From: Myxococcota bacterium
Lineage (GTDB): Bacteria > Myxococcota_A > UBA796 > JAFGLY01
Assembly (NCBI GenBank): GCA_024276675.1
Contig: JAJRWT010000020.1
Coordinates: 1 to 64,000, forward strand
DNA: 64,000 nucleotides
Reading direction: 5' to 3'
Shown here: piece by piece, positions 9,360 through 17,923 of the stretch
Position numbering within the stretch: position 1 is the first letter of the stretch
How the letters are laid out: each line of letters starts with the position of its first letter
Notes under the pieces: generated by a model
What the model saw: only the letters and a program-made list of their open reading frames with translations
Database searches by the model: none
What the model was told of the DNA's origin: nothing
Made by a program: the position numbers and the translations under genes

Positions 9360-9603
9360 AACGTCGGGCAGTCCGGCGAGCAGCCTGGTACCGGGGGGGA
9401 CTACCTACCAACTCCTGTCCGGAAAAGGCGAGTCAAGGCGACATCCCGAGAGCCCAGGGTCACCAGGGGCGAGGCCAGCGACTCATCACCCGCCATTCGG
9501 TGTTCGCCCGGCCAGCCGACGGATCAGGACCCGGCGGGAGATGTTGAGCAGGATGATAGGGAAGGCCGCCCCGGCTTGGCGGATCGACCCGGGCCAGCAG
9601 TCC

Positions 9604-9831
9604 ATGACCAAAGAAGAAAGCACATCACAAGCATGTAGGCAGGCTGGGGGGCGGAGTAGCCGAGTGACGGCACTCCCCTCCAGGTGGATTCATCTGCTCC
9701 TCCTGGCTGGATTGGCGCTGGCGCTTCTGCTGCTGGGAGCGTCCTTGGTGGAGATAATACGTATAGAGCACAGACTGGACCGCGGAGACCGGATCGTGCG
9801 CAGCTTCGAACTGAATCTCGGCCAGGAATGA
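9604..9831 (+). CDS. Small single-pass membrane protein, hypothetical
   Basis: The 75-codon frame has one strong hydrophobic helix (HLLLLAGLALALLLLGASLV, about residues 30-49) followed by a charged amphipathic tail. Basic residues before the helix suggest the N-terminus stays in the cytoplasm. The ribosome site is weak, and the frame could be extended upstream to 9541. It resembles small bitopic proteins in general and no specific family. Coding status is moderately supported by the helix-and-charge organisation only. Confidence 0.4.
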   Translation: MTKEESTSQACRQAGGRSSRVTALPSRWIHLLLLAGLALALLLLGASLVEIIRIEHRLDRGDRIVRSFELNLGQE

Positions 9832-9960
9832 TCCGCCCGCGCGACACTCCTGCGCTGGAGATGGAAATACTTTCGAGAAACGCAGCTTCACTGCAGGCGG
9901 CCGAGACGCCCGCGCTCCCAGGAGGGAATCCATCGCTGTGACGGGAGTTTCCTTCCGCCT

Positions 9961-10007
9961 GGGCCCGAGCCGGCTGTTCCCGGCAGCCTATTTCCCGACG
10001 GCTCCCA
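9961..10007 (+). repeat. Fragment of the MITE-like dispersed element
   Basis: These 47 bases match the complement of 34510-34556 with two differences. They begin GGGCCCGAGCCGGCTGTT and end TTTCCCGACGGCTCCCA, the same terminal sequence as the 34.5-kb element. The copy lies between the small membrane protein gene and the stop of the methyltransferase gene and appears to be one end of a decayed element. A different short motif, GCGGCCGAGACGCCCGCGCT, just upstream (9896-9915) is also repeat-like. Confidence 0.75.
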
Positions 10008-10065
10008 GTGCGTGACGAAACGACGCCGTGGCTCCGGTGGCCTGGAGGCGCTCGAATACGGAAAG

Positions 10066-10872
10066 CTATTCTTGCACGAGTTCCTGGGGCGGTTTTCCAG
10101 GCCTGCCATGGTGCTGCGAGGGTATGCTCGGTTTCCGAAACATGAAGAGGTAGGTGTCCTCATCTTCGAAGTACTTGAAACTCTCGCTGGTAAAACCGAC
10201 AAATTCGAAATTCTGGCGCAGGGAGTCCATGTCGAATGCATCGCGTCGATACTGGAGCACCGCAAGTCGTCCGCCGGGTTTTACAGCTTTGAAACAGCTC
10301 TTCAGCATCTGCACGTTTTCATCTATCATCCGCTTCTTCGCGTACCAACCCATGTGGGCCATGAAGGCCAGGTCCACGGAGTCGGGAGGCAGGAGAGCGT
10401 CGTCGGGGCGATTGACGAAGGCCTGGACGTTGTGATAGGGGTCGTTTTCTTCCGAGGCCATGCGGCCTCGTAGAACCTCGATGGACAGATCCTGAATGTC
10501 CAGAGCAATGACTCGGCCATGCGGCCCGACGGCCTTGGCAAAACGGAACGTGAAAAACCCCACTCCGCAGCCGATGTCCGCTACAGTCATTCCCTGCTCC
10601 AGGTGCAGCAGATGGAGGACGACATCGGGATCGGAGTGGCGCTGTGAGAGCTGGTGGGCGATCTGGAAGGTGTCGCGATACTGGTAGGTTTTTTTCACCC
10701 GCTCGTACAGCAGCTCAGCCTTCCTGGCGGTTCTCACCGGGATGAACGCGGTGTCGTTTTGCTGTTCCTCACCGCAGCAGCCGTAGCACAGCAGCAGGAG
10801 GAGCGCCATGGGCGCCCCGATCATTTGAGTCGTGTTCAGGTTTCCTTTCAACCCGCATCCAGTAGCAAGCAT
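10066..10872 (-). CDS. Class I SAM-dependent methyltransferase with lipoprotein-like N-terminus
   Basis: Motif I of Rossmann methyltransferases is clear (VADIGCGVGFFTFRFA, about residues 98-113), followed by the acidic end of strand 2 (VIALDIQ) and the motif at KPGGRLAVLQY. The N-terminus carries a hydrophobic run and a lipobox-like LLLCYGC-C after MIGAPMALLLLL, suggesting export. This is odd for a SAM-dependent enzyme, although similar 'lipoprotein methyltransferases' exist in related genomes. Start choices are ATG 10872, 10824 or 10809. The first is reported because it adds a basic residue ahead of the hydrophobic segment. The substrate is unknown. Confidence 0.8.
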   Translation of the reverse strand: MLATGCGLKGNLNTTQMIGAPMALLLLLCYGCCGEEQQNDTAFIPVRTARKAELLYERVKKTYQYRDTFQIAHQLSQRHSDPDVVLHLLHLEQGMTVADIGCGVGFFTFRFAKAVGPHGRVIALDIQDLSIEVLRGRMASEENDPYHNVQAFVNRPDDALLPPDSVDLAFMAHMGWYAKKRMIDENVQMLKSCFKAVKPGGRLAVLQYRRDAFDMDSLRQNFEFVGFTSESFKYFEDEDTYLFMFRKPSIPSQHHGRPGKPPQELVQE

Positions 10873-11040
10873 CCGTCATGGAGAGTGTACAGCATACTGC
10901 AACAGTAGCACACCACCGCAGTATCCAGAAACCGCTCTTCATACCGGTGGCGGCGCCTCTTTCCCTTATGGGCAATGGCGCCCGTTGATGGGCCTTCATG
11001 GCTGTGTGTGGAGGCAAAGCCGCTCCGGGCCATGACTGTT

Positions 11041-11457
11041 TCAAGGGGTTTCCGCCTGGTCCTGCTGGCCGGCCTGTTGATTGGGTCGTTCCATTGGTCG
11101 AAGAGCGGCGACTTCCACCTTCAGGTGTTGAAGACTGGATTGCAGCGCCACCAATTCGGTGCGGAGCACGGCCAGGGAGTGAATGCGCTGGTCGGCCACC
11201 ACCTGGCTGGCCGTAGATTCCAGTTCACTGGCGGCTTGCCGCAGCAGGTTGGCGGATCGCTCCACCTTGAGCAGGTCGCCGGAGTCGAATGCGGGTACGT
11301 TGGGCACTATCTTGGGATAGCGTTTCAGGGCTTCGGGGGTCCCAGCCATGGGCTGGTGGGTCGGGGAAAGCCCCAACACCAACAAGACGGCCACCAGCCA
11401 CGTGCCCTTCCCCGGGCGGGGCCTCCGCTGGATTGTGCTGGGTCGAACATCTAGCAT
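11041..11457 (-). CDS. Small secreted helical protein, hypothetical
   Basis: The 138-residue product has a basic N-terminus, a hydrophobic segment (GTWLVAVLLVLGLSPTHQPMAG) and a mature part that is almost wholly helical with heptad-like Leu/Val spacing (roughly residues 60-120), compatible with a periplasmic coiled coil. I recognise no family. It is transcribed in the same direction as the methyltransferase gene to its left and the radical SAM gene to its right but is separated from both by more than 150 bases. Confidence 0.55.
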   Translation of the reverse strand: MLDVRPSTIQRRPRPGKGTWLVAVLLVLGLSPTHQPMAGTPEALKRYPKIVPNVPAFDSGDLLKVERSANLLRQAASELESTASQVVADQRIHSLAVLRTELVALQSSLQHLKVEVAALRPMERPNQQAGQQDQAETP

Positions 11458-11587
11458 GGCTGGAGAGATGGACCGATGGAAAAAGGGACGGATAGTCGCG
11501 GTGTTTGTTTCGTCATTGACCCTGGTTTGCCTGGCGGTTGCCAGGACAGGCTGGGACCCGTCGTGAAAAAGGCTACCGGCTCATGCC

Positions 11588-11628
11588 GTAGCGACTGGCG
11601 TTCCGCAGCAGGCATGAGCTTTCCCGAC
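11588..11628 (+). repeat. Degenerate copy of one end of the MITE-like element
   Basis: These 41 bases, from GTAGCGACTGGCG to GAGCTTTCCCGAC, match 34664-34704 with five differences. They lie between the small helical protein gene and the stop of the radical SAM gene. Only one end of the element is recognisable here. Confidence 0.65.
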
Positions 11629-11634
11629 AGGTTC

Positions 11635-13083
11635 CTATACCGGGGCCGTGCGGCTGCGGGCGCTCAGCAACTCCAGCTTGGCGATGGAAAGAGCACCGCT
11701 GGCAAGGCGCTTGAGTTCTGCCGTGGAACCAAGGTGCATCAAGGCTCGTGCTGCCACCCTGGGCTGCATGTAGAACCTGCGATGGGCGATCTTGAGTAGT
11801 TGGAGGATTTCTTCCTTGGTCAAGAACTCTTCCCACGCGGCGGGCACCTCGACCCCGGAGAGGGGATCCCGCATCAAGCGATCCCAGCAATCGGCGGGGT
11901 ACAGGCCCTTCCTGGCGCCTTCCTCGAAGCTTTCGGTGCCGGGATATGGGGAGAAGACGGCGAAGACCGCGTAGTCGGCGTCCAACTTGAGCATTTCTTC
12001 CAGGTTCTCCAGGGCCTGGGCCATGGAACGTTCGTGGGGACCCGCCAGCATGATGTAGGCGATGGAGCGAACCCCCTCTTCACGGGCCCAGCGAAACACG
12101 CGGTGGACGTCGTCCATGTCGCAGTGCTTTCCCCAGACATCGAGCCCTTCGTTGTTTGCCGATTCTACGCCGAAGTGTATCTTGGTACACCCCATTTCGG
12201 CGCTCCGGCGGATCTGTTCCCTGGTGGTGCCGGCCACAGTGGTCTTGTAGCCCCAGAAAAACTTGAGCCCGCGCCGCTCGATGGCGTCACAGAACTTGAG
12301 CACCCACTGGCTGTTGGGGGTGAAAAGATCGTCCACGAAGAGGATTTCGTCTATGCCCAACGAAAGGCAATGTTCCACTTCGTCCAGGATGCTGTCGATG
12401 GCGCGAACACGGTACTGTTTCTTGTAGGTGAGGCAGAACGGACAGGAGTGGGGGCAGCCCTTGCTGGTGATGGCCGTGGTGTTCAAGCTGCGCTTGGTAC
12501 CTGGGACGTAGTAATCCCTGTAGCGGATGCGCCTGCGGTCGGGCCAGGGATAGGCGTCCAGGCTACGGCTGGATACCCGGTCGGGGTTGCGGATCACTTG
12601 TCCATCTTCCTTGACCCAGGTACCTTCGATGCCTTCCCAGCTCGTTCCCTGATCGAAGGCTTCTGCCATTTCAACGAAGGCATCCTCGCCGTCGCCGGTG
12701 ATTATTGCATCCACGCCCTTCAGACCGATGGCAAATTCCGGGAACATGTTGGTGTGGGGACCGCCCAGCACGATTCTGGCGTTGGGGTTCAATTTTCGGA
12801 CGGTGTTTATGGTCATCTGGACATCGGGGAGGCAGTGTGTATAGGCGGAGATGCCCACCAGGTCCAGGGGATACTTGCGAAGTTGGGCTTCGAAGTCGGG
12901 GTAGTCCAGGTTGTCCACCACGGGGTCGAAAATCTCGGCTCGGTAGGGAGTGCGTTTTTCCATGGAGGATTGGATGTACATGAGGCCCAGCGGCGGGAAG
13001 CAGTACACCCCGTAGGCCATGGCCTTGGGAATACCGGCCCATATGCGCATACGTTCAGGGGGATTGATGAGGGTGATCTCCAT
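11635..13083 (-). CDS. B12-binding radical SAM protein
   Basis: The start is ATG 13083 (GGAG six bases upstream); a weaker ATG lies at 13095. Residues 1-140 form a cobalamin-binding-like Rossmann domain (ITLINPPE, LDLVGISAYTH, IVLGGPHTNMFPE). The radical SAM core follows with the cluster motif CPHSCPFC (C-x3-C-x2-C) and the later FVDDLFT and FGVESANNEG segments. The C-terminal approximately 100 residues are a typical variable domain. Such proteins carry out methylation or carbon-skeleton chemistry, for example on hopanoids, lipids or cofactors. The adjacent ICMT-like gene in the same direction hints at a lipid or isoprenoid substrate, but this is only context. Confidence 0.9.
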   Translation of the reverse strand: MEITLINPPERMRIWAGIPKAMAYGVYCFPPLGLMYIQSSMEKRTPYRAEIFDPVVDNLDYPDFEAQLRKYPLDLVGISAYTHCLPDVQMTINTVRKLNPNARIVLGGPHTNMFPEFAIGLKGVDAIITGDGEDAFVEMAEAFDQGTSWEGIEGTWVKEDGQVIRNPDRVSSRSLDAYPWPDRRRIRYRDYYVPGTKRSLNTTAITSKGCPHSCPFCLTYKKQYRVRAIDSILDEVEHCLSLGIDEILFVDDLFTPNSQWVLKFCDAIERRGLKFFWGYKTTVAGTTREQIRRSAEMGCTKIHFGVESANNEGLDVWGKHCDMDDVHRVFRWAREEGVRSIAYIMLAGPHERSMAQALENLEEMLKLDADYAVFAVFSPYPGTESFEEGARKGLYPADCWDRLMRDPLSGVEVPAAWEEFLTKEEILQLLKIAHRRFYMQPRVAARALMHLGSTAELKRLASGALSIAKLELLSARSRTAPV

Positions 13084-13124
13084 CTGCTTCTCCATGATGG
13101 TGCGAGAAGATAGGATGATATACG

Positions 13125-13697
13125 CTATTCGGATTCTCTGCCACTATGCCGGGGCAGGAACAGTTTCCATGGAATGAAGAACGGCACGTTCCTGCTGTAC
13201 TCTTCGTACGCTTCTCCAAAGATCTCACGGTTTTGTTTGTCTTGACGCCATTTTTTTTCCACCAACGAGCCGGCCAGGAGCAGGGGCACCAGCACAAAGC
13301 AGAATGAAACCGAGTTCATTGCCAGACCGATTGCCAGCACCCCCAGCAGTTTTCCGTAGATGGAGGGATATCGGCAAAATGCGTAGAGCCCGGTAGTGAC
13401 GAGCTTCTGGGTCCTGCCTGCCGTGGGCGAAGGGCTGCCCTTGCCTTCAAACACGATTGCCGAGTACGCGGTGAGCCAGATGACTGTTCCCAGTGCGAAG
13501 AAAAAAACCGCCAGGAACAGGTTCAGTGGAGCGGGCAGAAATCCCGTTCCCATTCCCAGCCAATGATCCATCCTCATCGCCAGCAAGGCAATGAGAAATG
13601 TCAAGGGAAACAGCACGGGAACGTAGACCTTGGCCACCATCAGCAGTATCTCGGGTGTGAAGAATACTGCAACCATGCGTTTCAAGTGATTGAACAA
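13125..13697 (-). CDS. Isoprenylcysteine carboxyl methyltransferase (ICMT/PEMT)-family integral membrane protein
   Basis: The 190-residue protein has about four or five membrane helices and the C-terminal ICMT/phospholipid methyltransferase signature: VTTGLYAFCRYPSIYG, then VEKKWRQDKQNREIFGEAYEEY ending in a basic FIPWKLF segment. The RYP and the E(E/x)-rich segment form the SAM site in this family. Bacterial members methylate lipids or prenylated substrates. The gene sits about 40 bases upstream of the radical SAM gene and is probably co-transcribed with it. Confidence 0.85.
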   Translation of the reverse strand: MFNHLKRMVAVFFTPEILLMVAKVYVPVLFPLTFLIALLAMRMDHWLGMGTGFLPAPLNLFLAVFFFALGTVIWLTAYSAIVFEGKGSPSPTAGRTQKLVTTGLYAFCRYPSIYGKLLGVLAIGLAMNSVSFCFVLVPLLLAGSLVEKKWRQDKQNREIFGEAYEEYSRNVPFFIPWKLFLPRHSGRESE

Positions 13698-14040
13698 AGC
13701 TTCTCCGTGAAGAATGACAAGAATGCCGATTGTTGGGCCGTGGAACAGGCTTCCAGGCTTCGAGCCCTGGAACAGTCTTCCAGCCTGCTGGGTTGCTCGA
13801 TCAGTATCGAGCCACAGTATTTCATTTAATCAAAATACCATTCTTCAGCCGTTTGTGTAAACCTCCAGACGGATGGGGACTCATATTCTCGCCTCCGTGC
13901 TGCCGGGGAATGAGCAAAGCGTTGCCAGTGGACCAGAATCAGAGCAAAATGTGAGCCTTCCCCTCTTTCCCTCTCGCCCCTCCTCTCCGCCAGCGCTTCC
14001 TTTCCGAAAGTTCTCTCAAGCCGAGGATTTGAAATCGACG
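13698..14040. other. Divergent intergenic region with REP-like sequence
   Basis: The left part (about 13738-13800) contains two copies of a TGGAACAG(G/T)CTTCCAG(G/C) motif and a small hairpin (CTCGAT-CAGT-ATCGAG), related to the GGCAGGCT/AGCCTGCC repeats at 0.3 kb and 51.1 kb. An AT-rich stretch at 13815-13860 may carry the promoter of the rightward lipoprotein gene. I see no gene. Confidence 0.45.
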
Positions 14041-14640
14041 ATGAGGCTCTGCCAATACGATATTGCAGGAAGAACCGCCTTCACCAGTGGGATATGCGCC
14101 GTGGTGGCGGCTATGGCCTGCGGGCAGGATCCCATACTTCAACGTGCAGAAGAAGAGGCAAAGGCTGACGAAGGCCCGGCAAACGACCTTCGCCCCGAGC
14201 CCCACCAGGTTGGAGAGCCGTCTCTACAGGGATCGGCTACTGAAGCCTCCCCCGCGGCAGGACCATCTTCACCCCCACCCGGCGTTGCTCCGGATCCCGC
14301 CGGACCATCGGTAACCATTTCCGGCACCGTCAGTTACGGAGACTACCAGAAGGGCCTGTTGAGGGTGGACATTTTCGACGGCGATCAAACCGATTTCTCT
14401 GCTCATCCTTCGGTGTTGGCCATGGAACAGATGGGTGCTCCAGGTACCTTCAGCGTCAGTGTGCCACGTTCTGCCGGAAAAGTATGGATTTCGGCCTTCA
14501 ACGACGCCAACCAGAACAACAGACCCGACCCGGACGATCCAACCGGGTTCTTTTCCGGTAATCCGCTCATGGTTGCCGAAACCGACATCGATGGCATCGA
14601 GATCACGCTTCAGCGCCGCCCCCCCCCTCCGGAGCCCTGA
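14041..14640 (+). CDS. Lipoprotein with a Pro-rich linker and beta-rich C-terminal domain, hypothetical
   Basis: ATG 14041 gives a signal peptide with lipobox AAMAC (Cys about 27). Residues 30-90 are Pro/Ala/Glu-rich and probably disordered. The C-terminal part begins VTISGTVSYG and contains VWISAFNDANQNNRPDPDDP, the pattern of carboxypeptidase-regulatory-like or prealbumin-like domains in which a modifier ('DANQNGRPD') loop may bind calcium. It is likely surface- or periplasm-exposed. The gene ends 28 bases before the glycosyltransferase start. A longer upstream frame has no support. Confidence 0.65.
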   Translation: MRLCQYDIAGRTAFTSGICAVVAAMACGQDPILQRAEEEAKADEGPANDLRPEPHQVGEPSLQGSATEASPAAGPSSPPPGVAPDPAGPSVTISGTVSYGDYQKGLLRVDIFDGDQTDFSAHPSVLAMEQMGAPGTFSVSVPRSAGKVWISAFNDANQNNRPDPDDPTGFFSGNPLMVAETDIDGIEITLQRRPPPPEP

Positions 14641-14668
14641 ACCCGCCTTGCGCGACACCGAACAAGCC

Positions 14669-15448
14669 ATGGTTGTTCTTATTCCGTGCTTCTCGCGGGC
14701 GCAGCAGGCACGAGAGCTTGTGTCCATGCTGACTCCCTTGCCATGCACCGTCATCGACGATTCACCAGGAGGACTGGACCTGTCTGTTTCCCAAGGTGTT
14801 CAGGTGCTTCGAACTCCCGGCAGGAAGGGGTTTGCCACGGCCTGCAACCTGGGTCTGAAATGGGCGCGGAGGGCGGGTTTCAAGTGGGTCCTGTTGCTGA
14901 ACGACGACGCCGTGCCGTTGCGCGGCTGTGTTGATGCCCTGCGGGAATCCTTGCTGGAGGATCCTACCATTGCCGCGGCAGGACCCGTGCTCTTTCGGCC
15001 CAACGGCCAGGTGGAAAGCGCCGGGATCTCCTTTTCCACGCGAAGCGGGCGCGTGAGCGTGTTGCGCTCTGTTCCGCCATGTACCAGCGAAGTCGACGCC
15101 ATCAGCGGAGCGTGTCTCGCCCTGGACAGCTCGGTACGCTTCGATGGACGGTACCAATTCTACTTTGAAGACGTGGACCTCTGCATTCGTTTGAAGAAAG
15201 CCGGTCGTCGTGTCGTCCTGGTACCACAGGCACGTTGCGTCCACCTTGGAGGAGCCACAGTGAATCGAAACAGCCCCCTTTCCACCCGACTGGCCATCCA
15301 GGGGCATTGCCGCCTGCTTTCACACGGCCGCCTTGGGCGCTACGTGGCCCTTGGGCTGGCACTTGGCCAGGTACTCAGGGAAGGAGGGCGCGGCAACAGG
15401 CTTTCGGCATTGTGGGACGGTTGGAGAGAAGCCCAGAACCAACGGTAG
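14669..15448 (+). CDS. Family 2 glycosyltransferase (WbbL/rhamnosyltransferase-like)
   Basis: The 259-residue GT-A enzyme shows VVLIPCFSRAQQA, TVIDDSPGG, the nucleotide-binding GFATACNLGLKWA, the DxD-like LLNDDAVP, and FYFEDVDLCIRLKKAGRRV with the catalytic acidic pair. These match GT2 enzymes that extend cell-surface polysaccharides with deoxysugars. ATG 14669 is chosen, and a TTG at 14648 is possible. Its immediate neighbours (a lipoprotein and a kinase) do not form a polysaccharide cluster, so its substrate cannot be assigned. Confidence 0.87.
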   Translation: MVVLIPCFSRAQQARELVSMLTPLPCTVIDDSPGGLDLSVSQGVQVLRTPGRKGFATACNLGLKWARRAGFKWVLLLNDDAVPLRGCVDALRESLLEDPTIAAAGPVLFRPNGQVESAGISFSTRSGRVSVLRSVPPCTSEVDAISGACLALDSSVRFDGRYQFYFEDVDLCIRLKKAGRRVVLVPQARCVHLGGATVNRNSPLSTRLAIQGHCRLLSHGRLGRYVALGLALGQVLREGGRGNRLSALWDGWREAQNQR

Positions 15449-15533
15449 CAACCTCCATGGTATCGGCATATTTGATAAGGCACGGTATTGGTTGTTTCCT
15501 GGGCTTTCCGCCCCCACCCAGAGGTTCTGCTCC

Positions 15534-17900
15534 ATGACAGAAGAAGTCACCCAATCCCTGTCGGCGGGCCGTCTTCGCCTGTTGAAGGTGCTGGGGAAAG
15601 GCGGTGTGGGGACTGTCTACCTCGCCTACAACGAGCCTCTGGGCGTGTACCGGGCGGTGAAGGTCCTGGCAAGAAAGTACTCCGGCAAATCCACCCACAA
15701 GACCAGGTTCGAAACAGAAGCCCGCATCCAGGCCCGCCTGCACCACCCCAACATCGTGCAGGTCTTCGACATCGTTCACGAAGGCGACAAGCTCTACTTC
15801 GTCATGGAATGGGTACCCGGCGGCAGCTTCTGGGAAATCCTCCGAGAGACTGGCCCCATCCAGCCCCACCAGGCCATACATGCCATGTCAGGCGTGCTGG
15901 ATGCGCTCCAGGTCGCCCATTCAACGGGTATCATCCACAGGGATGTCAAGCCCCACAATGTTCTTGTCGACCGCGATGGCGTACCCAAGCTGGCGGACTT
16001 CGGCGTCGCCCACCTCGACATGGCCGATTCCCGGAGCATCACCCGTACCGGGGTCATCATGGGAACATGGTCATTCATGGCACCCGAACAACGAGCGAGT
16101 TCGCGCAAGGTAGACAACACCGCCGATATCTACGCTGCCGGAGCCACCCTGTTCACCCTCTTGACCAATGTGACCGAGCCAAACCTCTTCGACTATTCCG
16201 AAACCGATGAAGCTCTTGCCCATGTACCCGTTCCAATCCGCCCCGTGATCTGTCGAGCGACCCGCTACGAACCCCACCGGCGTTATCCCACGGTCGAAGC
16301 CATGAAGGCCGACCTGGAGCGAGCCAGGCCCTTGCTGGAGGGCTCCGATCCCGGCCCTCTCGTTCCAGAGCTACGCATGCCCGAAGCACCTCCGCAGACG
16401 GTTCCGGCGGGTGCCACCCTTCTGCCCACCGGCAACTCCCATTCCGCTTCCCTCCTTCGTGACTCCCAGCTACCGCCAACCCGGGAGATCCTTCTGGCCT
16501 CCAGTACCGTGCCCAGCCCCAGCGTCGTATCTTCCACTCTGGAGGAAAAACCCCAGAAAAGCGCTCGAACGGCGTCACAGCCCACCTTTTCCTTTACCGT
16601 CACGGACTCTGAACCCGCTGTTTCCGTTCCAGCCCTGGAAATGACCCTGAACGAACGCAGGACGGACCTTGATTTCCCCATCGCAGACGAGCCATCGAGC
16701 CCTCTGGCCATGGACATGGACATGGACGAACCCGTTCCAGACTTCCCCAGGGCCAGGGTCCCAGGTCCCAAGCGTCTTCTCCTGTTGCTCCCCATACTGC
16801 TTGTAGTGCTATTGGCAGCTCTCTGGTTGCTGAGCGGCTCCGACACCCGGACAGGTGTTTCTCCAACATCTCCCTCAACCCCGGCTGGCCCCCGGCAGCC
16901 AGCAGACCCGTCACTGTCACATTCTTCCAGGGAGTCCCTTTCGGCCAGCTCTCACCCGACAGGGCCGGCTCAGCCGGAACCAGTGCCCCGGAAACAGACC
17001 ATTCCAGGTTCAACCACTGCAGGTGCCACGGAACCTCCATCCATGGACATGGGATCTTCACTTGCCGTCGAGACCGTCCCGGAGTCTGTATCCACGATGG
17101 CCGTCGACACGCCAGAGCCCGCCAACCAGACCCAGCCCGAACCCGCCGGCCAGGCCCAGCCCGAACCCGCCGGCCAGGCCCAGCCCGAACCTGTTGACCA
17201 AGCTCCACCAGAAACACGGGACGAGGCCCAGCCCGAACCCACTGACCTGGCCCCACCAGAAGCACAGGACGAAACCCAGCCCGAACCTGCTGACCATGCT
17301 CCACCAGAGGCGCAGGACGAAATCAAGCCCGGTTCCGATTCACAGCTCGACCAGCAGGCGGCTGCGGCGGTTCAGCGGGTACAGCGCATCCACTGGGCCG
17401 AGTTGCTCGACTGCCATGCCGCTGCTCTTGAGCACACACCAGGCGTGGAGGGCTTCATGCTCGTCACGATGGAGGTGGACACCGGCATCGTACGATCAGC
17501 CGAAGTGTCAGCCAATTTTACCGGAGATGACCAACTGGCCTCCTGCGTCGTGTCTGCTGCGAAGACCTGGTCCATGCCAGAACTGGTTACCGGGATCTTC
17601 GCCATTCGCGCCAGTTTCAAGGTGAAGGAAACCTGGAGGTACCTGGCCAGAAGCGTGGTGGCCCAGCACCGCCGGGGCATCGAGAAACAGTGCAGGATCA
17701 ACCTACCGGGCGATTTCCAACTCAAGGGGAACAGCATCTCCCTGCGGGTCACGGTCAAGGATGGCTCTGCGACCAACACCGATCTCCTGGCCGACACCAC
17801 TGCCCAACCCGGTTTTGTGCGTTGCCTGCAAGACCAGATCGTCTCGTGGCCCTTCCCCGGCGGTATGAGCGACCAGATCGATGTGGATCTGGCCTGGTAG
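15534..17900 (+). CDS. Membrane Ser/Thr protein kinase with TonB-like/AgmX-type C-terminus
   Basis: The product has 788 residues from ATG 15534 (GAGG upstream). The kinase domain spans about residues 13-275 and has all key residues: GKGGVGTVY (P-loop), K43 in AVKVL, HRDVKPHN (catalytic Asp about 137), DFG (155-157) and MAPEQ. A Ser/Thr/Pro-rich linker precedes one membrane helix (RLLLLLPILLVVLLAALW, about residue 420). Then come several QPEPA/PPEAQDE repeats and a C-terminal domain of about 170 residues with two halves (HWAELLDCHA and EKQCRINL), resembling the AgmX/PglI or TonB-type C-terminus of myxobacterial proteins. It probably transmits an envelope signal. The last domain is assigned with less certainty. 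Confidence 0.9.
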   Translation: MTEEVTQSLSAGRLRLLKVLGKGGVGTVYLAYNEPLGVYRAVKVLARKYSGKSTHKTRFETEARIQARLHHPNIVQVFDIVHEGDKLYFVMEWVPGGSFWEILRETGPIQPHQAIHAMSGVLDALQVAHSTGIIHRDVKPHNVLVDRDGVPKLADFGVAHLDMADSRSITRTGVIMGTWSFMAPEQRASSRKVDNTADIYAAGATLFTLLTNVTEPNLFDYSETDEALAHVPVPIRPVICRATRYEPHRRYPTVEAMKADLERARPLLEGSDPGPLVPELRMPEAPPQTVPAGATLLPTGNSHSASLLRDSQLPPTREILLASSTVPSPSVVSSTLEEKPQKSARTASQPTFSFTVTDSEPAVSVPALEMTLNERRTDLDFPIADEPSSPLAMDMDMDEPVPDFPRARVPGPKRLLLLLPILLVVLLAALWLLSGSDTRTGVSPTSPSTPAGPRQPADPSLSHSSRESLSASSHPTGPAQPEPVPRKQTIPGSTTAGATEPPSMDMGSSLAVETVPESVSTMAVDTPEPANQTQPEPAGQAQPEPAGQAQPEPVDQAPPETRDEAQPEPTDLAPPEAQDETQPEPADHAPPEAQDEIKPGSDSQLDQQAAAAVQRVQRIHWAELLDCHAAALEHTPGVEGFMLVTMEVDTGIVRSAEVSANFTGDDQLASCVVSAAKTWSMPELVTGIFAIRASFKVKETWRYLARSVVAQHRRGIEKQCRINLPGDFQLKGNSISLRVTVKDGSATNTDLLADTTAQPGFVRCLQDQIVSWPFPGGMSDQIDVDLAW

Positions 17901-17923
17901 TCCCCGCCCGGAAGCCGTTTTTC

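Noticed and set aside
11800..13113. 437-codon rightward frame opposite the radical SAM gene
   Set aside because: It is the mirror frame of a well-supported gene. Its composition (His/Gly/Val-rich) is typical of antisense shadow frames.
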